DNA of 64,000 bases, from NCBI GenBank assembly GCA_030272585.1, contig BSYQ01000010.1:1798001-1862000 (forward strand), read 5' to 3'. Below the pieces are notes generated by a model, which had not been told where the DNA came from, did not search any database, and saw only the letters and a program-made list of their open reading frames with translations. The position numbers and the translations under genes are program-made. Source of the stretch: Bryopsis sp. KO-2023 (lineage: Eukaryota; Chlorophyta; Ulvophyceae; Bryopsidales; Bryopsidaceae). Shown here one piece after another: positions 1 to 12,127 of this stretch (within the stretch, counting starts at the first letter, position 1; the number at the start of each line of letters is the position of its first letter).

Positions 1-2130
1 GTCCGTTTGTAAATCTTGCTGCAATTTAAGGGGAAAAATAAAAATATGTGAGCGTATTTTTATTATTATTTCTTTTGTTTTTTTCACCTTTTTTTGTTTT
101 GCAAGATGCAGTTTTGTCAAGAAGTGTGGGGAGAGCAAACATGTCTCATTCTGTCGAGAGGGGGGGGGGAGGAAAAAAAAACATATACCGACCGCTGCTC
201 AAATATACCATGGGGGATTGTTTAGGACTGTTTCGTTATTGGTCTATAAAAAAAAAAAAAAAAAAATCTCGGGGATAGAGAGAGAGAGAGAGAGAAAAAA
301 AATTGGGGAAAGGGGGGGGTGCTATGGAAAAGCAGCAGGGGGGAGAAACAGAAGAGGGAAAATTACGTATGCGTCGATTTTGGGGGGTGGCTGGTGATGG
401 AGGGGAAAAAAAAAGAAAAGAAAAATTATCGTTTTTGGGGGGAGGGGGGGAGAGGAGGTCTGAAAGATGAAACCTCGGTTAAGAAAAAAAAGTCTTATGG
501 GGAAAAAAAAAGAGTGAGAGAGAGAGAGAGAGTGATATAGAGAGAAATGGGAAAATCAATCGGGGTATGTGGGTGGTTGGTGGGGTTTTGGGGAGGGGGG
601 TTTTGATGGGGGTTTTCATTTCTCGTTATGAAAAAAAAAGAGAAGTGGGGTGTTTGCCCATCCTTTGTTTCTTTTTTTTTTCGTGTTTTTTTTGTCAAGA
701 AAAGATGGAGGATGGGAGGGGAACAGAACAGAAAAGAAGGATTGTGATGGATTTTTTATTTTTTTTTCGATTTTTTTTCTGATCGAAAATCAGAGCAGAG
801 AGAAAAGAAGAGAAAAAAAAGAAAAAGAAAATCGTTTTTTAGGAAGAAAATGTTGTTTTTATGGTTTGTTTTTATCGTCTTTCTTTTCGAGGGTTCGATT
901 TATTTTTGGGGGGTTGTAATGGGATTCTCTTTTTACATGCAAGTGTTTTTTTCTCTCCATTCAGAAAATGAAAAGAAGGAAAAAGGGGAAAAAGGGGAAA
1001 GATACGAACACTGAGCCCTTTTTTTTCCCCTTCTGAAAAACCTATTTCCAAAAAAAAAGAAAATAGGGAAAGCATGTTTCTGTTCATTTTTTTTTCCAAT
1101 GTCTTTTTTTGGTAGTTTTTTTCTTTCTTTCTTTCAAAAGAAATGTTTGCTGTGTGGAAAAGAGAGAAAAAAGCGTTTTTTGATCAATCTCGTTGGAACT
1201 CTTGTCATTTTGTTTTCCTTTTATGATGGCAATTTTATTTTCCTTCTATGATGGCAGATTTATCATCTCAAAAAAACAAAGTCTCTTCTTTCACAGCTGC
1301 TTTTTTTTTCTGATTTAACATTCGACATTTCCCCCCCCCCCCCTTTTTTTTTCGTTTCTCTTTCTTTGTCAATGCTGGGGGTGAAGGCTGGGAGTGGATG
1401 GTGTTCGTTGGGAGAAACAGTTTTTGAGATTTTCCTTTCACTTATTTACTATGGGGCGAATTCGACACGATGTGTTATCTGTATATCCCCCTCCACGACA
1501 CGTAACCATGAACATGGATATTCAGTAGCAGTGACCTGATTTGGGTTGGATGAAAACAATCAAATGCTGTATTTTTCTGTGTAAATAGATTGCCTGGTTT
1601 CGAACCCTACTGCCTCTCATTTCATCAGAACCAATACAAGACCCCTCCCTGATCAAGCGTTTTTGAGCCGCTTTCCAGTGCAGCACAGGAAAGCTCCAAA
1701 ACTGAGTGGGGATTGAGAAGAAGGAAAAGAACCAATCTCCCTCACACACCACTGCCTGGCAAAGCAAAACACTCCCTAACCCACAAAATACAAAATGGCA
1801 GAAAAGAGGCCATTCCATCTCCACATTAGCCAGCCACCTCACACATTATATCTGTAATAATATATGAAAAAAAAAAAAAAAACATAAAGATAAAAATTAC
1901 CATTCACATGCATCATTTGAGAAAAATGGGGAAAGATTGAATCGCAGAGCCCGACAGCGCAACAAACAAAACCGTCGGTGGTGCTTTGATTCTTTCTCTG
2001 CGCTTTGAGTATACACTTCCGGTTTGTGTGTGTGTGTGTGCTCTTTTACTGTTTTCAAATCTTACGGACTTCTTCTGTCGACGGAAGAGTATCGACCGAT
2101 GTTCTCTTGCTTGGGAGAATTGCCCCCCAG
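1..2130. other. Low-complexity non-coding left edge
   Basis: No gene could be supported here. The stretch is dominated by A/G-rich tracts on the plus strand (poly-A, poly-G and short GA repeats, for example near 279-296 and 515-545), then a T/C-rich part with a C run near 1331. Open frames across it are purine- or pyrimidine-tract artefacts (runs of Lys/Arg/Glu or Phe/Ser/Leu). It may hold the 5' end or first intron of the phosphatase gene that follows, because no in-frame ATG was found for that gene. Confidence 0.6.
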
Positions 2131-5100
2131 GGGCGAGCTCATGGTCGTGTGCGGTGAGCGCCATTCGTCTGGGAGATGCTCCATGTGCGTTGGATCGTTG
2201 GACGACCGTCGAAACCACCCGCTTTTCGTTTCTCGGTGGTGCAGGATTTCTCGCTTGCCTGTACGTTTTCGGCGAGGTGCTTTGCGACGCGAGTGACGAC
2301 CTGGCGGCCTATCTGAAGGACGTCTTCGTATGGTGGGTGATTTCTGCAGCTCCCCCCCCCCGATTCTGCTCCTCAGGATGCTTCCTTTCTTTGAACTGCG
2401 CCCTTTTGTCGGTGCTGTTATTATTGAAACGTTGGGAAAGTTTTTCTCCCCCTGAAATCACTGCTGGCCAAATTCGTGGACGAGTTAGAGAGAACGGTCG
2501 CTCACTGCGGATCGATTCTTGATTTTCGATTCGTGCGCGCGCATGATAAAGATCGCGCCGACAATCCAGTCGCATGCGCGCGCATGAGAGAGAGGGATGA
2601 GTGACCATGGAATCGCACCCAAAACAGCGATTGATTTGTGATTGGCGAAAACAGTTCCGCGCAAAATCGTCTGGACTGCGAAAAGCGCAAGTTTGAAAAA
2701 TCGATTCACAGTAATATGATTATTGAGCGGGTGCGCTTGTTCTTTCAGGGGCCACATGGTGGCGTCGAGTGTGGTGGAGGTGTGCGTCTGGCTGGGACTT
2801 TTCCTCTGGGCGATGAACTGGAATCTGGTGAGAAAAAAAAAAAAAAAGATCGAACGAAAAGCACACTGACTCATTTTCACAGTTAGCAATCCAGTGGGTT
2901 TTTTACTCCTTTTAGTGATTTGGAGTGAATTTGTGGCGTCGATCGAAGCACAGAAAAGAAACCCTCTGCAGTGTTTTGATGGAAAATTTCTGTGGAGAGA
3001 GTCAATCTTGGTTGCATTTTATGTCGAGAGGTTTTGCTGGATCCGATATCTTTGAATGGAATTTTCCCTTGAATTTTGATGCAAACACCTGTTCCGATCT
3101 CTTTGATTGGAATTTTTCCTCGAATTCAGATGAAAAAAACACCTGATCCGATCTCTTTGATTGGAATTTTTCCCTGAATTCAAATGGAAACACCTGATCC
3201 GATCCGCCTGGTTGGATTTTTCCCCCTCAACTATGATGCAAACAGCTGATTCGAGTGTGGATGCTGGCTCCCTAGTCATTCAATCAGGAAACTGCACATT
3301 TTGGTGTTCAAGTCTTTCCCACAGGCCAGCAATTTTTTTTTTTGGCCAGTTGTGGGCAGTGCAAGCAAGCCATTCTCTTTCCTAAGCTTCGTTGCTGCTG
3401 TGGTTTTTTTCCCTTCACTGACCCAGGCCAGCAATGGAGGGAAAAAAATCGGACTTCCAGCAACGAGCAGCCCGGCATCGACCCCCCGACCATGCGATCC
3501 CGAACCAAGCCACCCCGAATCTTCGAACTCGACCGACCGACCAGCCCTCCGGAGGTCGGCTCTGCTCAAGTTGAAAAACTTGCGGAGCCGTACCCGAGGA
3601 GGTTCAGAAATGCTGGTTGCGTCCAAGTCGAGGACGAATCGGGGTGGATTGATGTGGGAAATGCTCTCGGGAAAGGTGAGTTGAAACTTCGGGACTTGAA
3701 ATCAAAGGAAAATGTAGTTGTTGTTGAACTTGTTTTTTGGCTGCCTCGGAACATCGATTCTCATATGTGCTTGAACCCGAACCCCCACCAGCCCCCTCTT
3801 TTTTTTTCTTCAAATGGACGAGCAGGGATTTTCTTTTTTTTCTGGCTGACCGGATCTGAACAGTTTTGGCACAGTTTTCATTTGGTTTGGTCTGATTTTT
3901 CCGAATCCAGAAGTCGAAAGGTTATGTTTCTGGCACGTCAAAACTTTAATGCAACTTTCCCGACCTCAAAATAAAGCTTATATGCAGATTTGACCAGTGG
4001 GAGAAGGTCCTTTCACAATGAAAATTTTCTGTGGACCATTGGAAATCCAAAACATTGAAAAGGTTGACTGGAGCTTTTCTTGATTGGAACCTGATAAAAA
4101 ATTTTAATATCAAAGCTCCCACCTCTGGCGCTGCAGCAAATATATTTTTCTGATGCTGAATATCGAGACATTTTGAGAATCCACTGAAAAAAAATCTATT
4201 GCTTCCTGGATCGATGTTTTTTTTTTCTTTTTTGTCAATTCCCAGGATCAAACCAGCCCCCAGAATCTCCGGAAGGCAGGATTCAAGCTCAGCGCCTCCA
4301 GGAAATGCTTGTCCGCAGCCGGTTCCAACCCCAACAAGACCCCCAGCACGAAAGCCAACCTCCCGGGACAGTCGAGGCCATCCAACCCCCCTTCAGGAAA
4401 TGCTGCTGTGGCGAAGAACCCCCCTGTGCCTTCTGGAAAAAAAGCGAATGCTGACTGTGGAGCCAAATGTCCAGAGAATCAGCAATCAAAAAAGGTAAAG
4501 TGCATGACCCCGTAAATGAGACAATCGAGCCAGGTGCAACTCAAGATCTTTTCTTACTTTTTCCAATTATCTTTTTCCCTCTGAAACAGGAGGGCAGAAA
4601 AGGAACCTCCTCAATTGTGTGGAATTTTTTTGCTATCGTAATTGATTTTCTGCCAATCAGTAACGAAAACGACTCGTTTTCATTTGGGGGATGGGGAGTT
4701 CTTCCTTTTTATTCGATTGCGTCAGTGGCCTGTGGAAATATTCAATAAGTTTTCTGCAGATCGATAGAATGCATTTAAAAATTGTGGTGATGAGTAAATA
4801 GACATGGAAATTGGCTTTCCTGAAACCTGATTGATCAGTAAAAATATGGACAATCCTGCTGGGTGCACCATTTCAAATCAACTGGATGCTCTGAAAAGGA
4901 TGATATGCTGGAATGAACATTTGGGGTTCCAGAATGAAAAGTGGGAGGGGCCCTTGTGAAGAAAGCATCATCCTTCGAGATGTTCGCAGAGACGTCGAAA
5001 AAAACGTCACAAAGACGTCTGAGATGCATGTGATGTTGCGAATCTTCAGGTCGGCAGACTCGCGGTCGTGCTCGATCTCGACGGCACGATGATCCGCTCG

Positions 5101-5640
5101 TGGCACGAGTGCAAGGATCCGCGTCGGTCGCCTTTCGCCAACGTTCCGCCCCAGGTCCAACGCGCCATTCTCCACGACAAACTTGAAACGTTCAAGTATC
5201 GTGGTTTCATCGGCGTCGTGCGACCGGGTGCGGAACGCTTCATCCGCGAGATCGCGACCTTCGCCGACGTCTTCATAGGGACGCTCGCCAGCCCGGGATA
5301 CGCTGCGTACGTCCGACGCGTGTTGGACGGGGATCGAGGTTTGGTGCGCGGGATGACCACCAGCGCCGACAGAGACGAAAACGGCTTGAAGAACTTGGAT
5401 CTGTTCAACCACGACCCTAAGCGGATCGTGATCGTCGACGACGACACGATGATTCGCCAGAAGTCCAACATCGTGGAGGCGCGACCGTTCTACGGGGACC
5501 ATGAGGATAAGGATCTGGATTTCATATTGACGAGGCTGAGGGCGCTGAATGGCGTTTATGATGTGAGGCGCTACGAGATCTTTCGCAGAGGAAGATTGTC
5601 TCCACGCCGTCCAAAAGACAAATCGAACCCGTCGGCATGA
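2131..5640 (+). CDS. CTDNEP1/Nem1-like FCP1-domain protein phosphatase (5' end unresolved)
   Basis: This is a multi-exon HAD-superfamily phosphatase. Exons that join in phase are: up to 2332, 2749-2827, 3427-3675, 4246-4494 and 5050-5640 (stop TGA). The first two exons encode hydrophobic helices (around FSFLGGAGFLACLYVFGEVL and VEVCVWLGLFLWAMNW). Two exons of 83 codons form a Pro/Ser/Lys-rich linker. The last exon holds the FCP1/SCP domain: the nucleophile motif DLDGT, the RPGAERFI and VVRPG region, and IVIVDDD as the second acidic motif. Membrane helices before an FCP1 domain are the layout of CTDNEP1/Dullard and yeast Nem1, which dephosphorylate lipin at the nuclear envelope/ER; that role is inferred by family. 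The first exon has no ATG in frame, so the true start lies upstream or in a small missed exon. SCP-type or Tim50-type phosphatase is the alternative. Confidence 0.62.
3040..3250. repeat. Four-copy ~52-bp tandem repeat in a phosphatase intron
   Basis: Four degenerate units begin near 3040, 3091, 3145 and 3196, each starting with GATCCGAT or TTCCGAT and followed by a TTTGATTGGAATTTTTCCC-like core. They sit wholly within the intron between the exons ending at 2827 and starting at 3427. Confidence 0.8.
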
Positions 5641-6823
5641 ATTCCTATGCGCCTCCGTTCAAGACCAAATCGTAGGTGGAGATGCTTGTCCTTTTTTTTT
5701 TTTTTGCTGATGGTGGGGATGGGGTCAGGACTTTTTCCAGAGGGTGTTTGAAGCTGCAGGCGAACAAATGATGGTCAGCAATTAAAAATATGTTAAAAAA
5801 ATTGTGATTTAAATCACTGTTTTCTTCTGAGGCCATGAAGAAATTGGGTAATTTCAAGTACCCACAGCTTTTGCTAAAGATGTATGTATATTTTTTTATT
5901 TTTTTGCTTGTTTCATCTTGGTTTTGTAGATAGGAGATAAACCTGGCTGATATTTCAAGTGGAAAAAAATTACCATGAAGAATGAGAATGAATGGAGGTC
6001 TTGTTTTTTTCCAGGATGGAGCAGCTCAGCCCCCCCACATGGACCATTCCGGAACAAAAAAAAAAAATCCAACACCACATCCATCGGGTGCTGCGGCGAA
6101 ACTCAATCGGCGAAACTCAATCGAAGAAATGAAACCCAAATCTGTGAGACTTTGGGGAACTGAGATGGGGTTTCAGTCTGTCATGCATTCACTGAGTATG
6201 TTTCTTCACAGTCTTACCAGTGGCATATATTTCTTGTGTCGATTTGGACTTTTTGATCCGCTGCATGGTTGGGGAGGATCGAAATTTCCAAAAAAGACGC
6301 ACCATTGCTGATCGGAGAACTGTGAATCCTCGCAAATTGTGCCCAAATTTGGCTGAGTGAATACAATCACTGCCAGTACGAAGCAAAAAAGGTCGATGTT
6401 GGTATGGGAAAGTGGATTTGGATGTGGGTGGCTGGATGGAGTCATTTCTGGGGTGGTTGGCTGTTCCGAAAAAATCGATTGGGTGCTGCAAGGCAATGAA
6501 CAGAGGTGCTTGGATGATTCAAGATTCGGTGGGAAATGGAGAATGATGGGGCTGGAAAGGAGGATAAGGAGATTTATATTGAATGTGGGTTGGAAATGAT
6601 GTGCACAATATTTGAAAAGGGGAAATTATGGATTCAGTGGAGATATATGAAGAGCTGAGGAGGGGGCTCTTTGGAAACTGCTTGTCTTTTGTTGGAAGAG
6701 AGGAAGAAAAGGGTTTGGAAAAGAGCACAACAGGTGATGGAGTTTTTCAAAAATGGGGTTGCATCATGAAAGGGGAAAAAAAAGCTTGAGCTTGGGAAAT
6801 TGGATCACAGTGGAAGAACATGG

Positions 6824-6890
6824 TTTTATATATATATAGATATAGATATTATAGATATCTATAATATATATATATATATATATATAAATG
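6824..6890. repeat. AT-rich palindrome and (TA)n microsatellite
   Basis: Alternating TA/AT with an internal palindrome around ATAGATATCTAT. It is simple-sequence DNA capable of a hairpin; no gene is associated. Confidence 0.8.
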
Positions 6891-7309
6891 CAGAAAAAAT
6901 ACTCTAAAGAAAGGGGAATGTAATTGAGGAAAAGAGGCAAAAATATTCCGAACTTGGTGATGATCCATGGAAAAGCGGTGGGAGTCAGTGAGCAGTCCTG
7001 TTTGCAAGAAAAGGATATTCTAAAAAAAGAAAAGAGGAAAAAAAAGAGTGGCGGGTAGAAAAAAATGCATTCAAATTTGAGGGGGAGAAAAAAAAAAAAG
7101 AGGGAAAAATCAGGAAAGGAAAAAAAAAAAAGAGTGGCGGGTAGTGAAAAAAAATTAGAGAATTGAAGATTAGATCACATGTTTTCCAAAAAATCAGAAA
7201 AAACGATAAAAAGGGAAAGAGGTTCTGAAACACAGTGAGTGGGTGATGCAACGGATAGTCGAAGGAGACAATTACTTCAGTCAATTTTGAAAAAGACATC
7301 AGAAAATCA

Positions 7310-7780
7310 AAAAAAGAGTGGCGGAATAGTGGAGGGAGAAAAAAAAAGTAATATGGTATTTTGAAAATACATAAACAAAGGCAAAAAACAGGAGTATTTT
7401 TTTATTTTTATTTTTTCGTTTCTTGGGGGGGAAGAACGGGAAGAAATCTGATAGTATTTGGAAAAAAAAAAGACAAAATGGGTTTTGGGGAGGGGGGTGG
7501 GTGAAACTGGAAAAAAAAAATGTCACAGATTTGTATGCAAGGGGAAATCAAAGAAAGAGTGGCAGAATAGTGGAGGGAGAAAAAAAGAAGTAATATGGTA
7601 CTTGGAAAATACACAAACAAAGGCAAAACACAGGAGTGTTTTTTGTTTTTTTGTTTTTTTATTTTTTTTTTTGGGGGGGGGAAGAACGGGAAGAAATCTA
7701 ATAGTATTTGGAGAAAAAAAAGAAAAAATGGGTTTTGTGGAGGGGGGTGGGTGGGGTCACAGATTTGCATGCAAGGGACA
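7310..7780. repeat. Tandem duplication, two ~240-bp units
   Basis: Unit 1 (about 7310-7545) and unit 2 (about 7556-7780) share the same order of landmarks: GAGTGGC(G/A)GAATAGTGGAGG, GTAATATGGTA, GGCAAAA..CAGGAGT, a T-rich tract then a G run, GAAGAACGGGAAGAAATCT, AAATGGGTTTTG and TCACAGATTTG(T/C)ATGCAAGG. The copies differ by point changes and homopolymer length. Confidence 0.85.
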
Positions 7781-9352
7781 TTGAGCGAGGAAAAAATAGA
7801 CATCGTCCAGCAAGGTGAATCGACTTCGTTTTTTTCGTTTTCTTCTGGTGCATATATAATTAAGGATTGTTGCCTTTATTATATCTGTTATCGATTTGTT
7901 TGTGTGTGTTTGAATGAAAGTGCTTTTTCGCAATTTTTTTTTTTTTTTTGGGGGGGGGGGAAATCTGGTGGTGGGGAGAATATGGGGGGTCAAAAAGAAG
8001 GGGAAAAGTTTACAATATTTTACGAGGCGATCGAATTTGGCATCAGGATGCGACAAAAAAATGATGGGATGTGTTTGGAAGGGTTGCAACAAAAGAAAGG
8101 AGGAAAAGGTTACCAGGGTTCATGTAGAAGGGGGAAATTTTAAAAGGGAGAAGAATAGGGGTAAGATTTGGAAAAACAAGCATCATTGAAGGAAGCGGGA
8201 GGGGGGGATCAAGGGCCATAAGAAAACATGCAAAGAAAAAGTTGAAGAAAATTAAGAAAAGGAAGAAAAATTGCACTTTCGATGGGCGGAAAAGAGGAAA
8301 TGCATAATACATGGAAGGATTTTTGTTTTTCTGGGGTGGGTTTAAAGTGGAAAATATATTGCCAAAGAAGAATTGAAATTAAAGTCTGAGGCTGAGGGCG
8401 AATCGAAAATATAAGACTGTGGGAAAAGGAAACATCCCAGAGATGATTTCACACCAAAAAAAGAAGCATTTTGGGCAGCACTGCTGATCCAATGGACTTG
8501 AAGAAACAGCTAGGGGGGACCACGTTCTGTTTTTGGAAGAAGTGGGTAAAAAGTATGAGCCTTCTTGTGTTAGAAAAAAAAAAATCGGAGAGGTAATCAC
8601 AGTGAACAGCTATAACTTTGGTTTAGAGTGAGGGAGAGTGATCGATAGATCCTGCCTGGAAAAACAAAAAAAAAGAACAAAAGAGACTTTTGTCCAGAAT
8701 GTCCTGCAAATCCCGATTAAAAATCACACACGCACTTCAATTTTCTTTTCTTCTGATCTGGATGGGGAGGTTGCTCAGTAACATTTCTGGATAATGTGTG
8801 TTTTGGGATATTCTGCTGTCTATGGCCTGATGTAAACACATGGGGGGAAAACTATGTGTGTGGGTTGCATTCCTATCTTTCGGAGTGCTGACTAAGTTGT
8901 GGAGATTCTTTTGAGGAGATGTTAGGGGGTTGGCAGGAAAAAAAATACATGAAATTCTTCCAACTGGGGGGGGGGGGGCTTGTCCACAATATCAATTGAA
9001 TGAACAAAAAGAATTCATCATAAAACAAAAGGTGTTTTTACCTCTTGCAGCACCCCTTCATGCAAACCGACTCACAGCTAGACAGATCACCAGGCTCCAT
9101 TACAAAATTGATGTCCACAGACCCATATCACACAGCCCCTCCCCCCCCCTCCCAACAGAAAAAAGAAACACCTTTCTTTTGAACTTTTTTCCTCTAAAGT
9201 CCGAAGTAAGCCCACCCATCCGTTTGCAAAACTCGACCATCTATCGACAACGAAAACGAACCAACATCCCCATGTGGCCACATGGAGGAAAAATTTTCCC
9301 ATTGCCAAGTTGATTCTCTAACGAGATAAAAAAAACAACGCCACAAGGTCCA

Positions 9353-9859
9353 TCAGAGCACGAGCTGGAGCGACACCTCCACCAGCAAGTCTTTCAGCGC
9401 CAAAGACTGCAGACCCAACAGGTCATTCGCAGGCGGATTCGGAAACTTGTTGCCGAAAGTCGCGACCAGAGGCAGATCCGCATCAGGGTCGTAGTCCTTC
9501 ACGTATGTTTTGATGGACACCACATCCTTCAGGGTTGCTTTCGGAATAGCGTCTATCGCACGCTGAACATTTTCGAACACGAGCTCGAACTGACGGGCCT
9601 TGTTCCCAACGGCATCGTCTGGCAAAGTCCCATCCGCTTGCAAGGCGGTTTGCCCAGAGACGAAAATATGCTGCCGTCCTCGTGTCGAAACTATCTGCGT
9701 GTATCCGGCAGTGGAGGCATCGAACAAAGTGTCGGGGTTCGTGAACTCGAGCTTCGCTCCTTGACTGCCCACAATTCTGACAGTATCCTCTCCCGAGCCT
9801 CCGTTCCCGCCCCAAGCCGCAACCAGCGACAACACACACAGCACGGCGAGATATCGCAT
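9353..9859 (-). CDS. Predicted secreted RidA/YjgF-fold protein, copy A
   Basis: A single-exon frame of 168 residues if it starts at the ATG at 9859. That start gives a good signal peptide (MRYLAVLCVLSLVAAW); the frame stays open upstream for 26 more residues. The remainder is a YjgF/YER057c/UK114 (RidA) domain: IFVSGQTA, the FELVFENVQRAIDAIP helix, VVSIKTYVKDY and the C-terminal LLVEVSLQLVL strand. In classical RidA a conserved Arg before the last strand binds the substrate carboxylate for enamine/imine deamination. At that site this protein has an Asn in PANDLLGLQ, so deaminase activity is doubtful although the Glu of LVEV is kept. It lies just outside the inverted-repeat arm carrying DMT copy 1. 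A paralogue is at 13094-13597. Confidence 0.85.
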   Translation of the reverse strand: MRYLAVLCVLSLVAAWGGNGGSGEDTVRIVGSQGAKLEFTNPDTLFDASTAGYTQIVSTRGRQHIFVSGQTALQADGTLPDDAVGNKARQFELVFENVQRAIDAIPKATLKDVVSIKTYVKDYDPDADLPLVATFGNKFPNPPANDLLGLQSLALKDLLVEVSLQLVL

Positions 9860-10703
9860 ATCTTTCCAAGAATTAACACAGGCGTTGCAGGGGTGGCGTT
9901 TGCACGGGTGGCTGAGGTTGGACAAGAATGCGCCCAACCGGAATTAGTGTGTTAAAGTATGATGTTAGTGCAAGCCAGCAAGGTGAGTCGACATGCAGGT
10001 GCGACACACAAAATAACGAATAGCTTTGCTCTTGTTTTAGATTTTCTTTTCCCTTAGTCGTTCTTATTTTTAGATATGCACCTATGTAGCATGCCATCAT
10101 GTGAAGTATCCATATTTAAGCCAAGGGAAGAAAAAAAAACGAAAAAAAAGATGATTGATTGGTTGGACAATGCACCTCAAAATGCCGAGAGGTGTAGTTC
10201 AGTTTCTTGCTGGCGACGAAACAACATCCTTAGATCGCCCGATGCAAAGAACTGTGAAACGGTTAAAAATAAGTAAATCAATAAACAAACAACATTGAAC
10301 CTTGTCCTTCCCCTATTGATTCCCTCCATCAGCTGGAGCCACATCATAGAGCTTACTCAGAATGCTCCACCCACTGCACCCGCCCACCTCTTCTTCACGC
10401 CCTAATCCCAGTCTGACTCATCCATGATCACCTAACCTCAACCCCCACAAGGTTCATTCATACCCGTGAATGGATGCCATTTGTTTTTTAAGTTTCTGAA
10501 TGCCATATGCAATCACGAAAAAAAACCAAAAAACATTGGGCAAAGTCTCTGTGAACAGATGCCTCTGATAAATACCCCCCCTCCCTCCTCCCCTTTTTTT
10601 CTTCTGTAACCAAAACAGGAAAGCCCTTCCGCAAAATGGTGTACAGGAAAAAAAAAGTAAGAGTTAGAATACATACATGAATAAATTCCAATAACGCATC
10701 GTG

Positions 10704-10723
10704 TTGCAGCAATGATGCTGCAA
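10704..10723. promoter_or_regulatory. Stem-loop in 3' flank of DMT copy 1
   Basis: TTGCAGCA and TGCTGCAA form an 8-bp perfect stem around a four-base loop, about 26 bases downstream of the DMT stop codon. The same stem-loop is kept at the same place after DMT copy 2 (29762-29781) but is absent after copy 3. It may be a 3' UTR element or simply inherited palindromic DNA. Confidence 0.5.
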
Positions 10724-10749
10724 TTGAAAAAAAAGTACAACCTCCCCCC

Positions 10750-12127
10750 CTACGCCCCTGACTCCTCCTGTGTTGCTGGTTTTTTCAATTTAACCACTGT
10801 GAACGAAACTATGGCCGAAGCTCCAACCACACATAGACATCCAAGCAAGGAAAGCGCCGAAAAGGACACCCCAAAAAGAATCAAATCAAACCCAAACGCC
10901 CACATCAATTGCATACTCATCACCACCGACGCCACGGTGGCAGAAGTCAACTGAACAGATCGATACATCAGAAACCACGACAATATTCCCAACACTGCTG
11001 GAGCGCATGACAAAACGAGCTCAATGGCTGGCACTCGGAAAACTGGTTTGTAAGGGATGCCCACCGCTAAAGACACCGTGCTCAATACCAACATCACCAA
11101 ACACTGCCAGTACAGCATCGTGACGCCCCCTTCCCTGTTGTTCAGTTTTCTGGAAATCAAGAAAACGAATGTGAAGCACAAGGCGCTGCAAGCTGCAAGG
11201 ATCCACCCCAGGATCCGCTCGGAATCCACAGGCAATGCATATGCACCGAAAATCACAGCCGGTCGGGTCACCAAGATCACCCCCACCACATTCAGCACCA
11301 CAGCGATGGGAGTTATTTTGGACCATTTATCCAGCCCCAGAATCGCTGCCAATGCTGCGGTGACGATTGAGTTTGAATAAACGATGGACAGAGTCTCGGC
11401 CATGGGCACGTGGTGGACCGAAGCCCAAATAGACATTACGTGGCCAAACGCAATAACTCCCAGTATAGCGAGCAAATGCATGTTTTCTTTTTTGCCGAGG
11501 AGCGAAACGTCAGATTTGAGGAGTCTTGTCATGATTGGGGCTCCAATAGTAACAATGACCGCCCGAATCCAAATGATTTGCATCCCTGAAATGTGGGGTG
11601 CCACTTTTTTGACAAGAACTAGAATAGTGGCGAAAATCACGGAGGACACGGTGACAAGAAGGAATCCATTTTTCCAAATTAATCTGTAGAGTACAGACGC
11701 ACACACACCGCACACGAAAAACTTGAGAAAAACAAATTGAGAAATGGGAATGTTTGGTTGATCAGTCAAGATTTTCTTCAGGTTTTAGTCATGAGATTGT
11801 TGAAACTGTTTTCTCTTTCCACCAAGTGAATCGTGTCTGAATTTTTTGTGAGCCCTCCCAACGGCAATTCCAAGCATTCAAATTTTCGACACCATCTGAG
11901 GTTCCATAATGAGGTTCCATCTCTGTTGGTGCAGGACCTCATATCACCACAGTCCCGTCTGACGGCCTTTCGACGCAGCGCTATCCAGGCCGCCGCGACG
12001 CACGCTCGGAAAAAAGGAGTCGTTCTACGCACCTGTTCCAGAGGGAGTCTTTGGCGACCTTTTCTTCTTGTGGTGGTTGAGCTTCGAGAAGGGGAACGTT
12101 TGCCTCCTCATCTTTGCGGCCGACCAT
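10750..12127 (-). CDS. DMT-superfamily (EamA/SLC35G-like) transporter, copy 1
   Basis: A two-exon gene: exon 1 12127-12033 (start codon in AACAGTATGGTCGGC, donor AACAG|GTGCGT) and exon 2 11683-10750, joined in phase 2; 342 residues. The protein has a short acidic/polar N-terminus (RKDEEANVPLLEAQ) and then about ten hydrophobic segments in two EamA-like halves. The family signature at the end of the first half is visible (AAILGLDKWSKITP then GVILVTRPAVIFG). SLC35G/EamA proteins export or exchange small metabolites across membranes; the substrate cannot be read from sequence. Copies 2 and 3 have the same exon structure and length and differ mostly by conservative changes, so this is a recent local family. 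Copy 1 lies in an inverted arm relative to copy 2. Confidence 0.88.

Larger units (their letters stand above)
5641..9352. other. Long non-coding interval, homopolymer-rich
   Basis: About 3.7 kb with no supportable gene. It contains the 3' flank of the phosphatase gene, an AT palindrome/microsatellite near 6824-6890, purine-rich blocks repeating AAAGAGTGGCGG, a tandem duplication (listed separately) and T-run to G-run junctions near 7665 and 7935. Open frames here read Lys/Glu or Phe/Ser tracts and have no splice-supported continuation. Confidence 0.65.

Noticed and set aside
3002-3279. Minus-strand repeat protein (FQSKRS repeats)
   Set aside because: It is the complement of an intronic tandem repeat inside a plus-strand gene; no start, splice or domain support.
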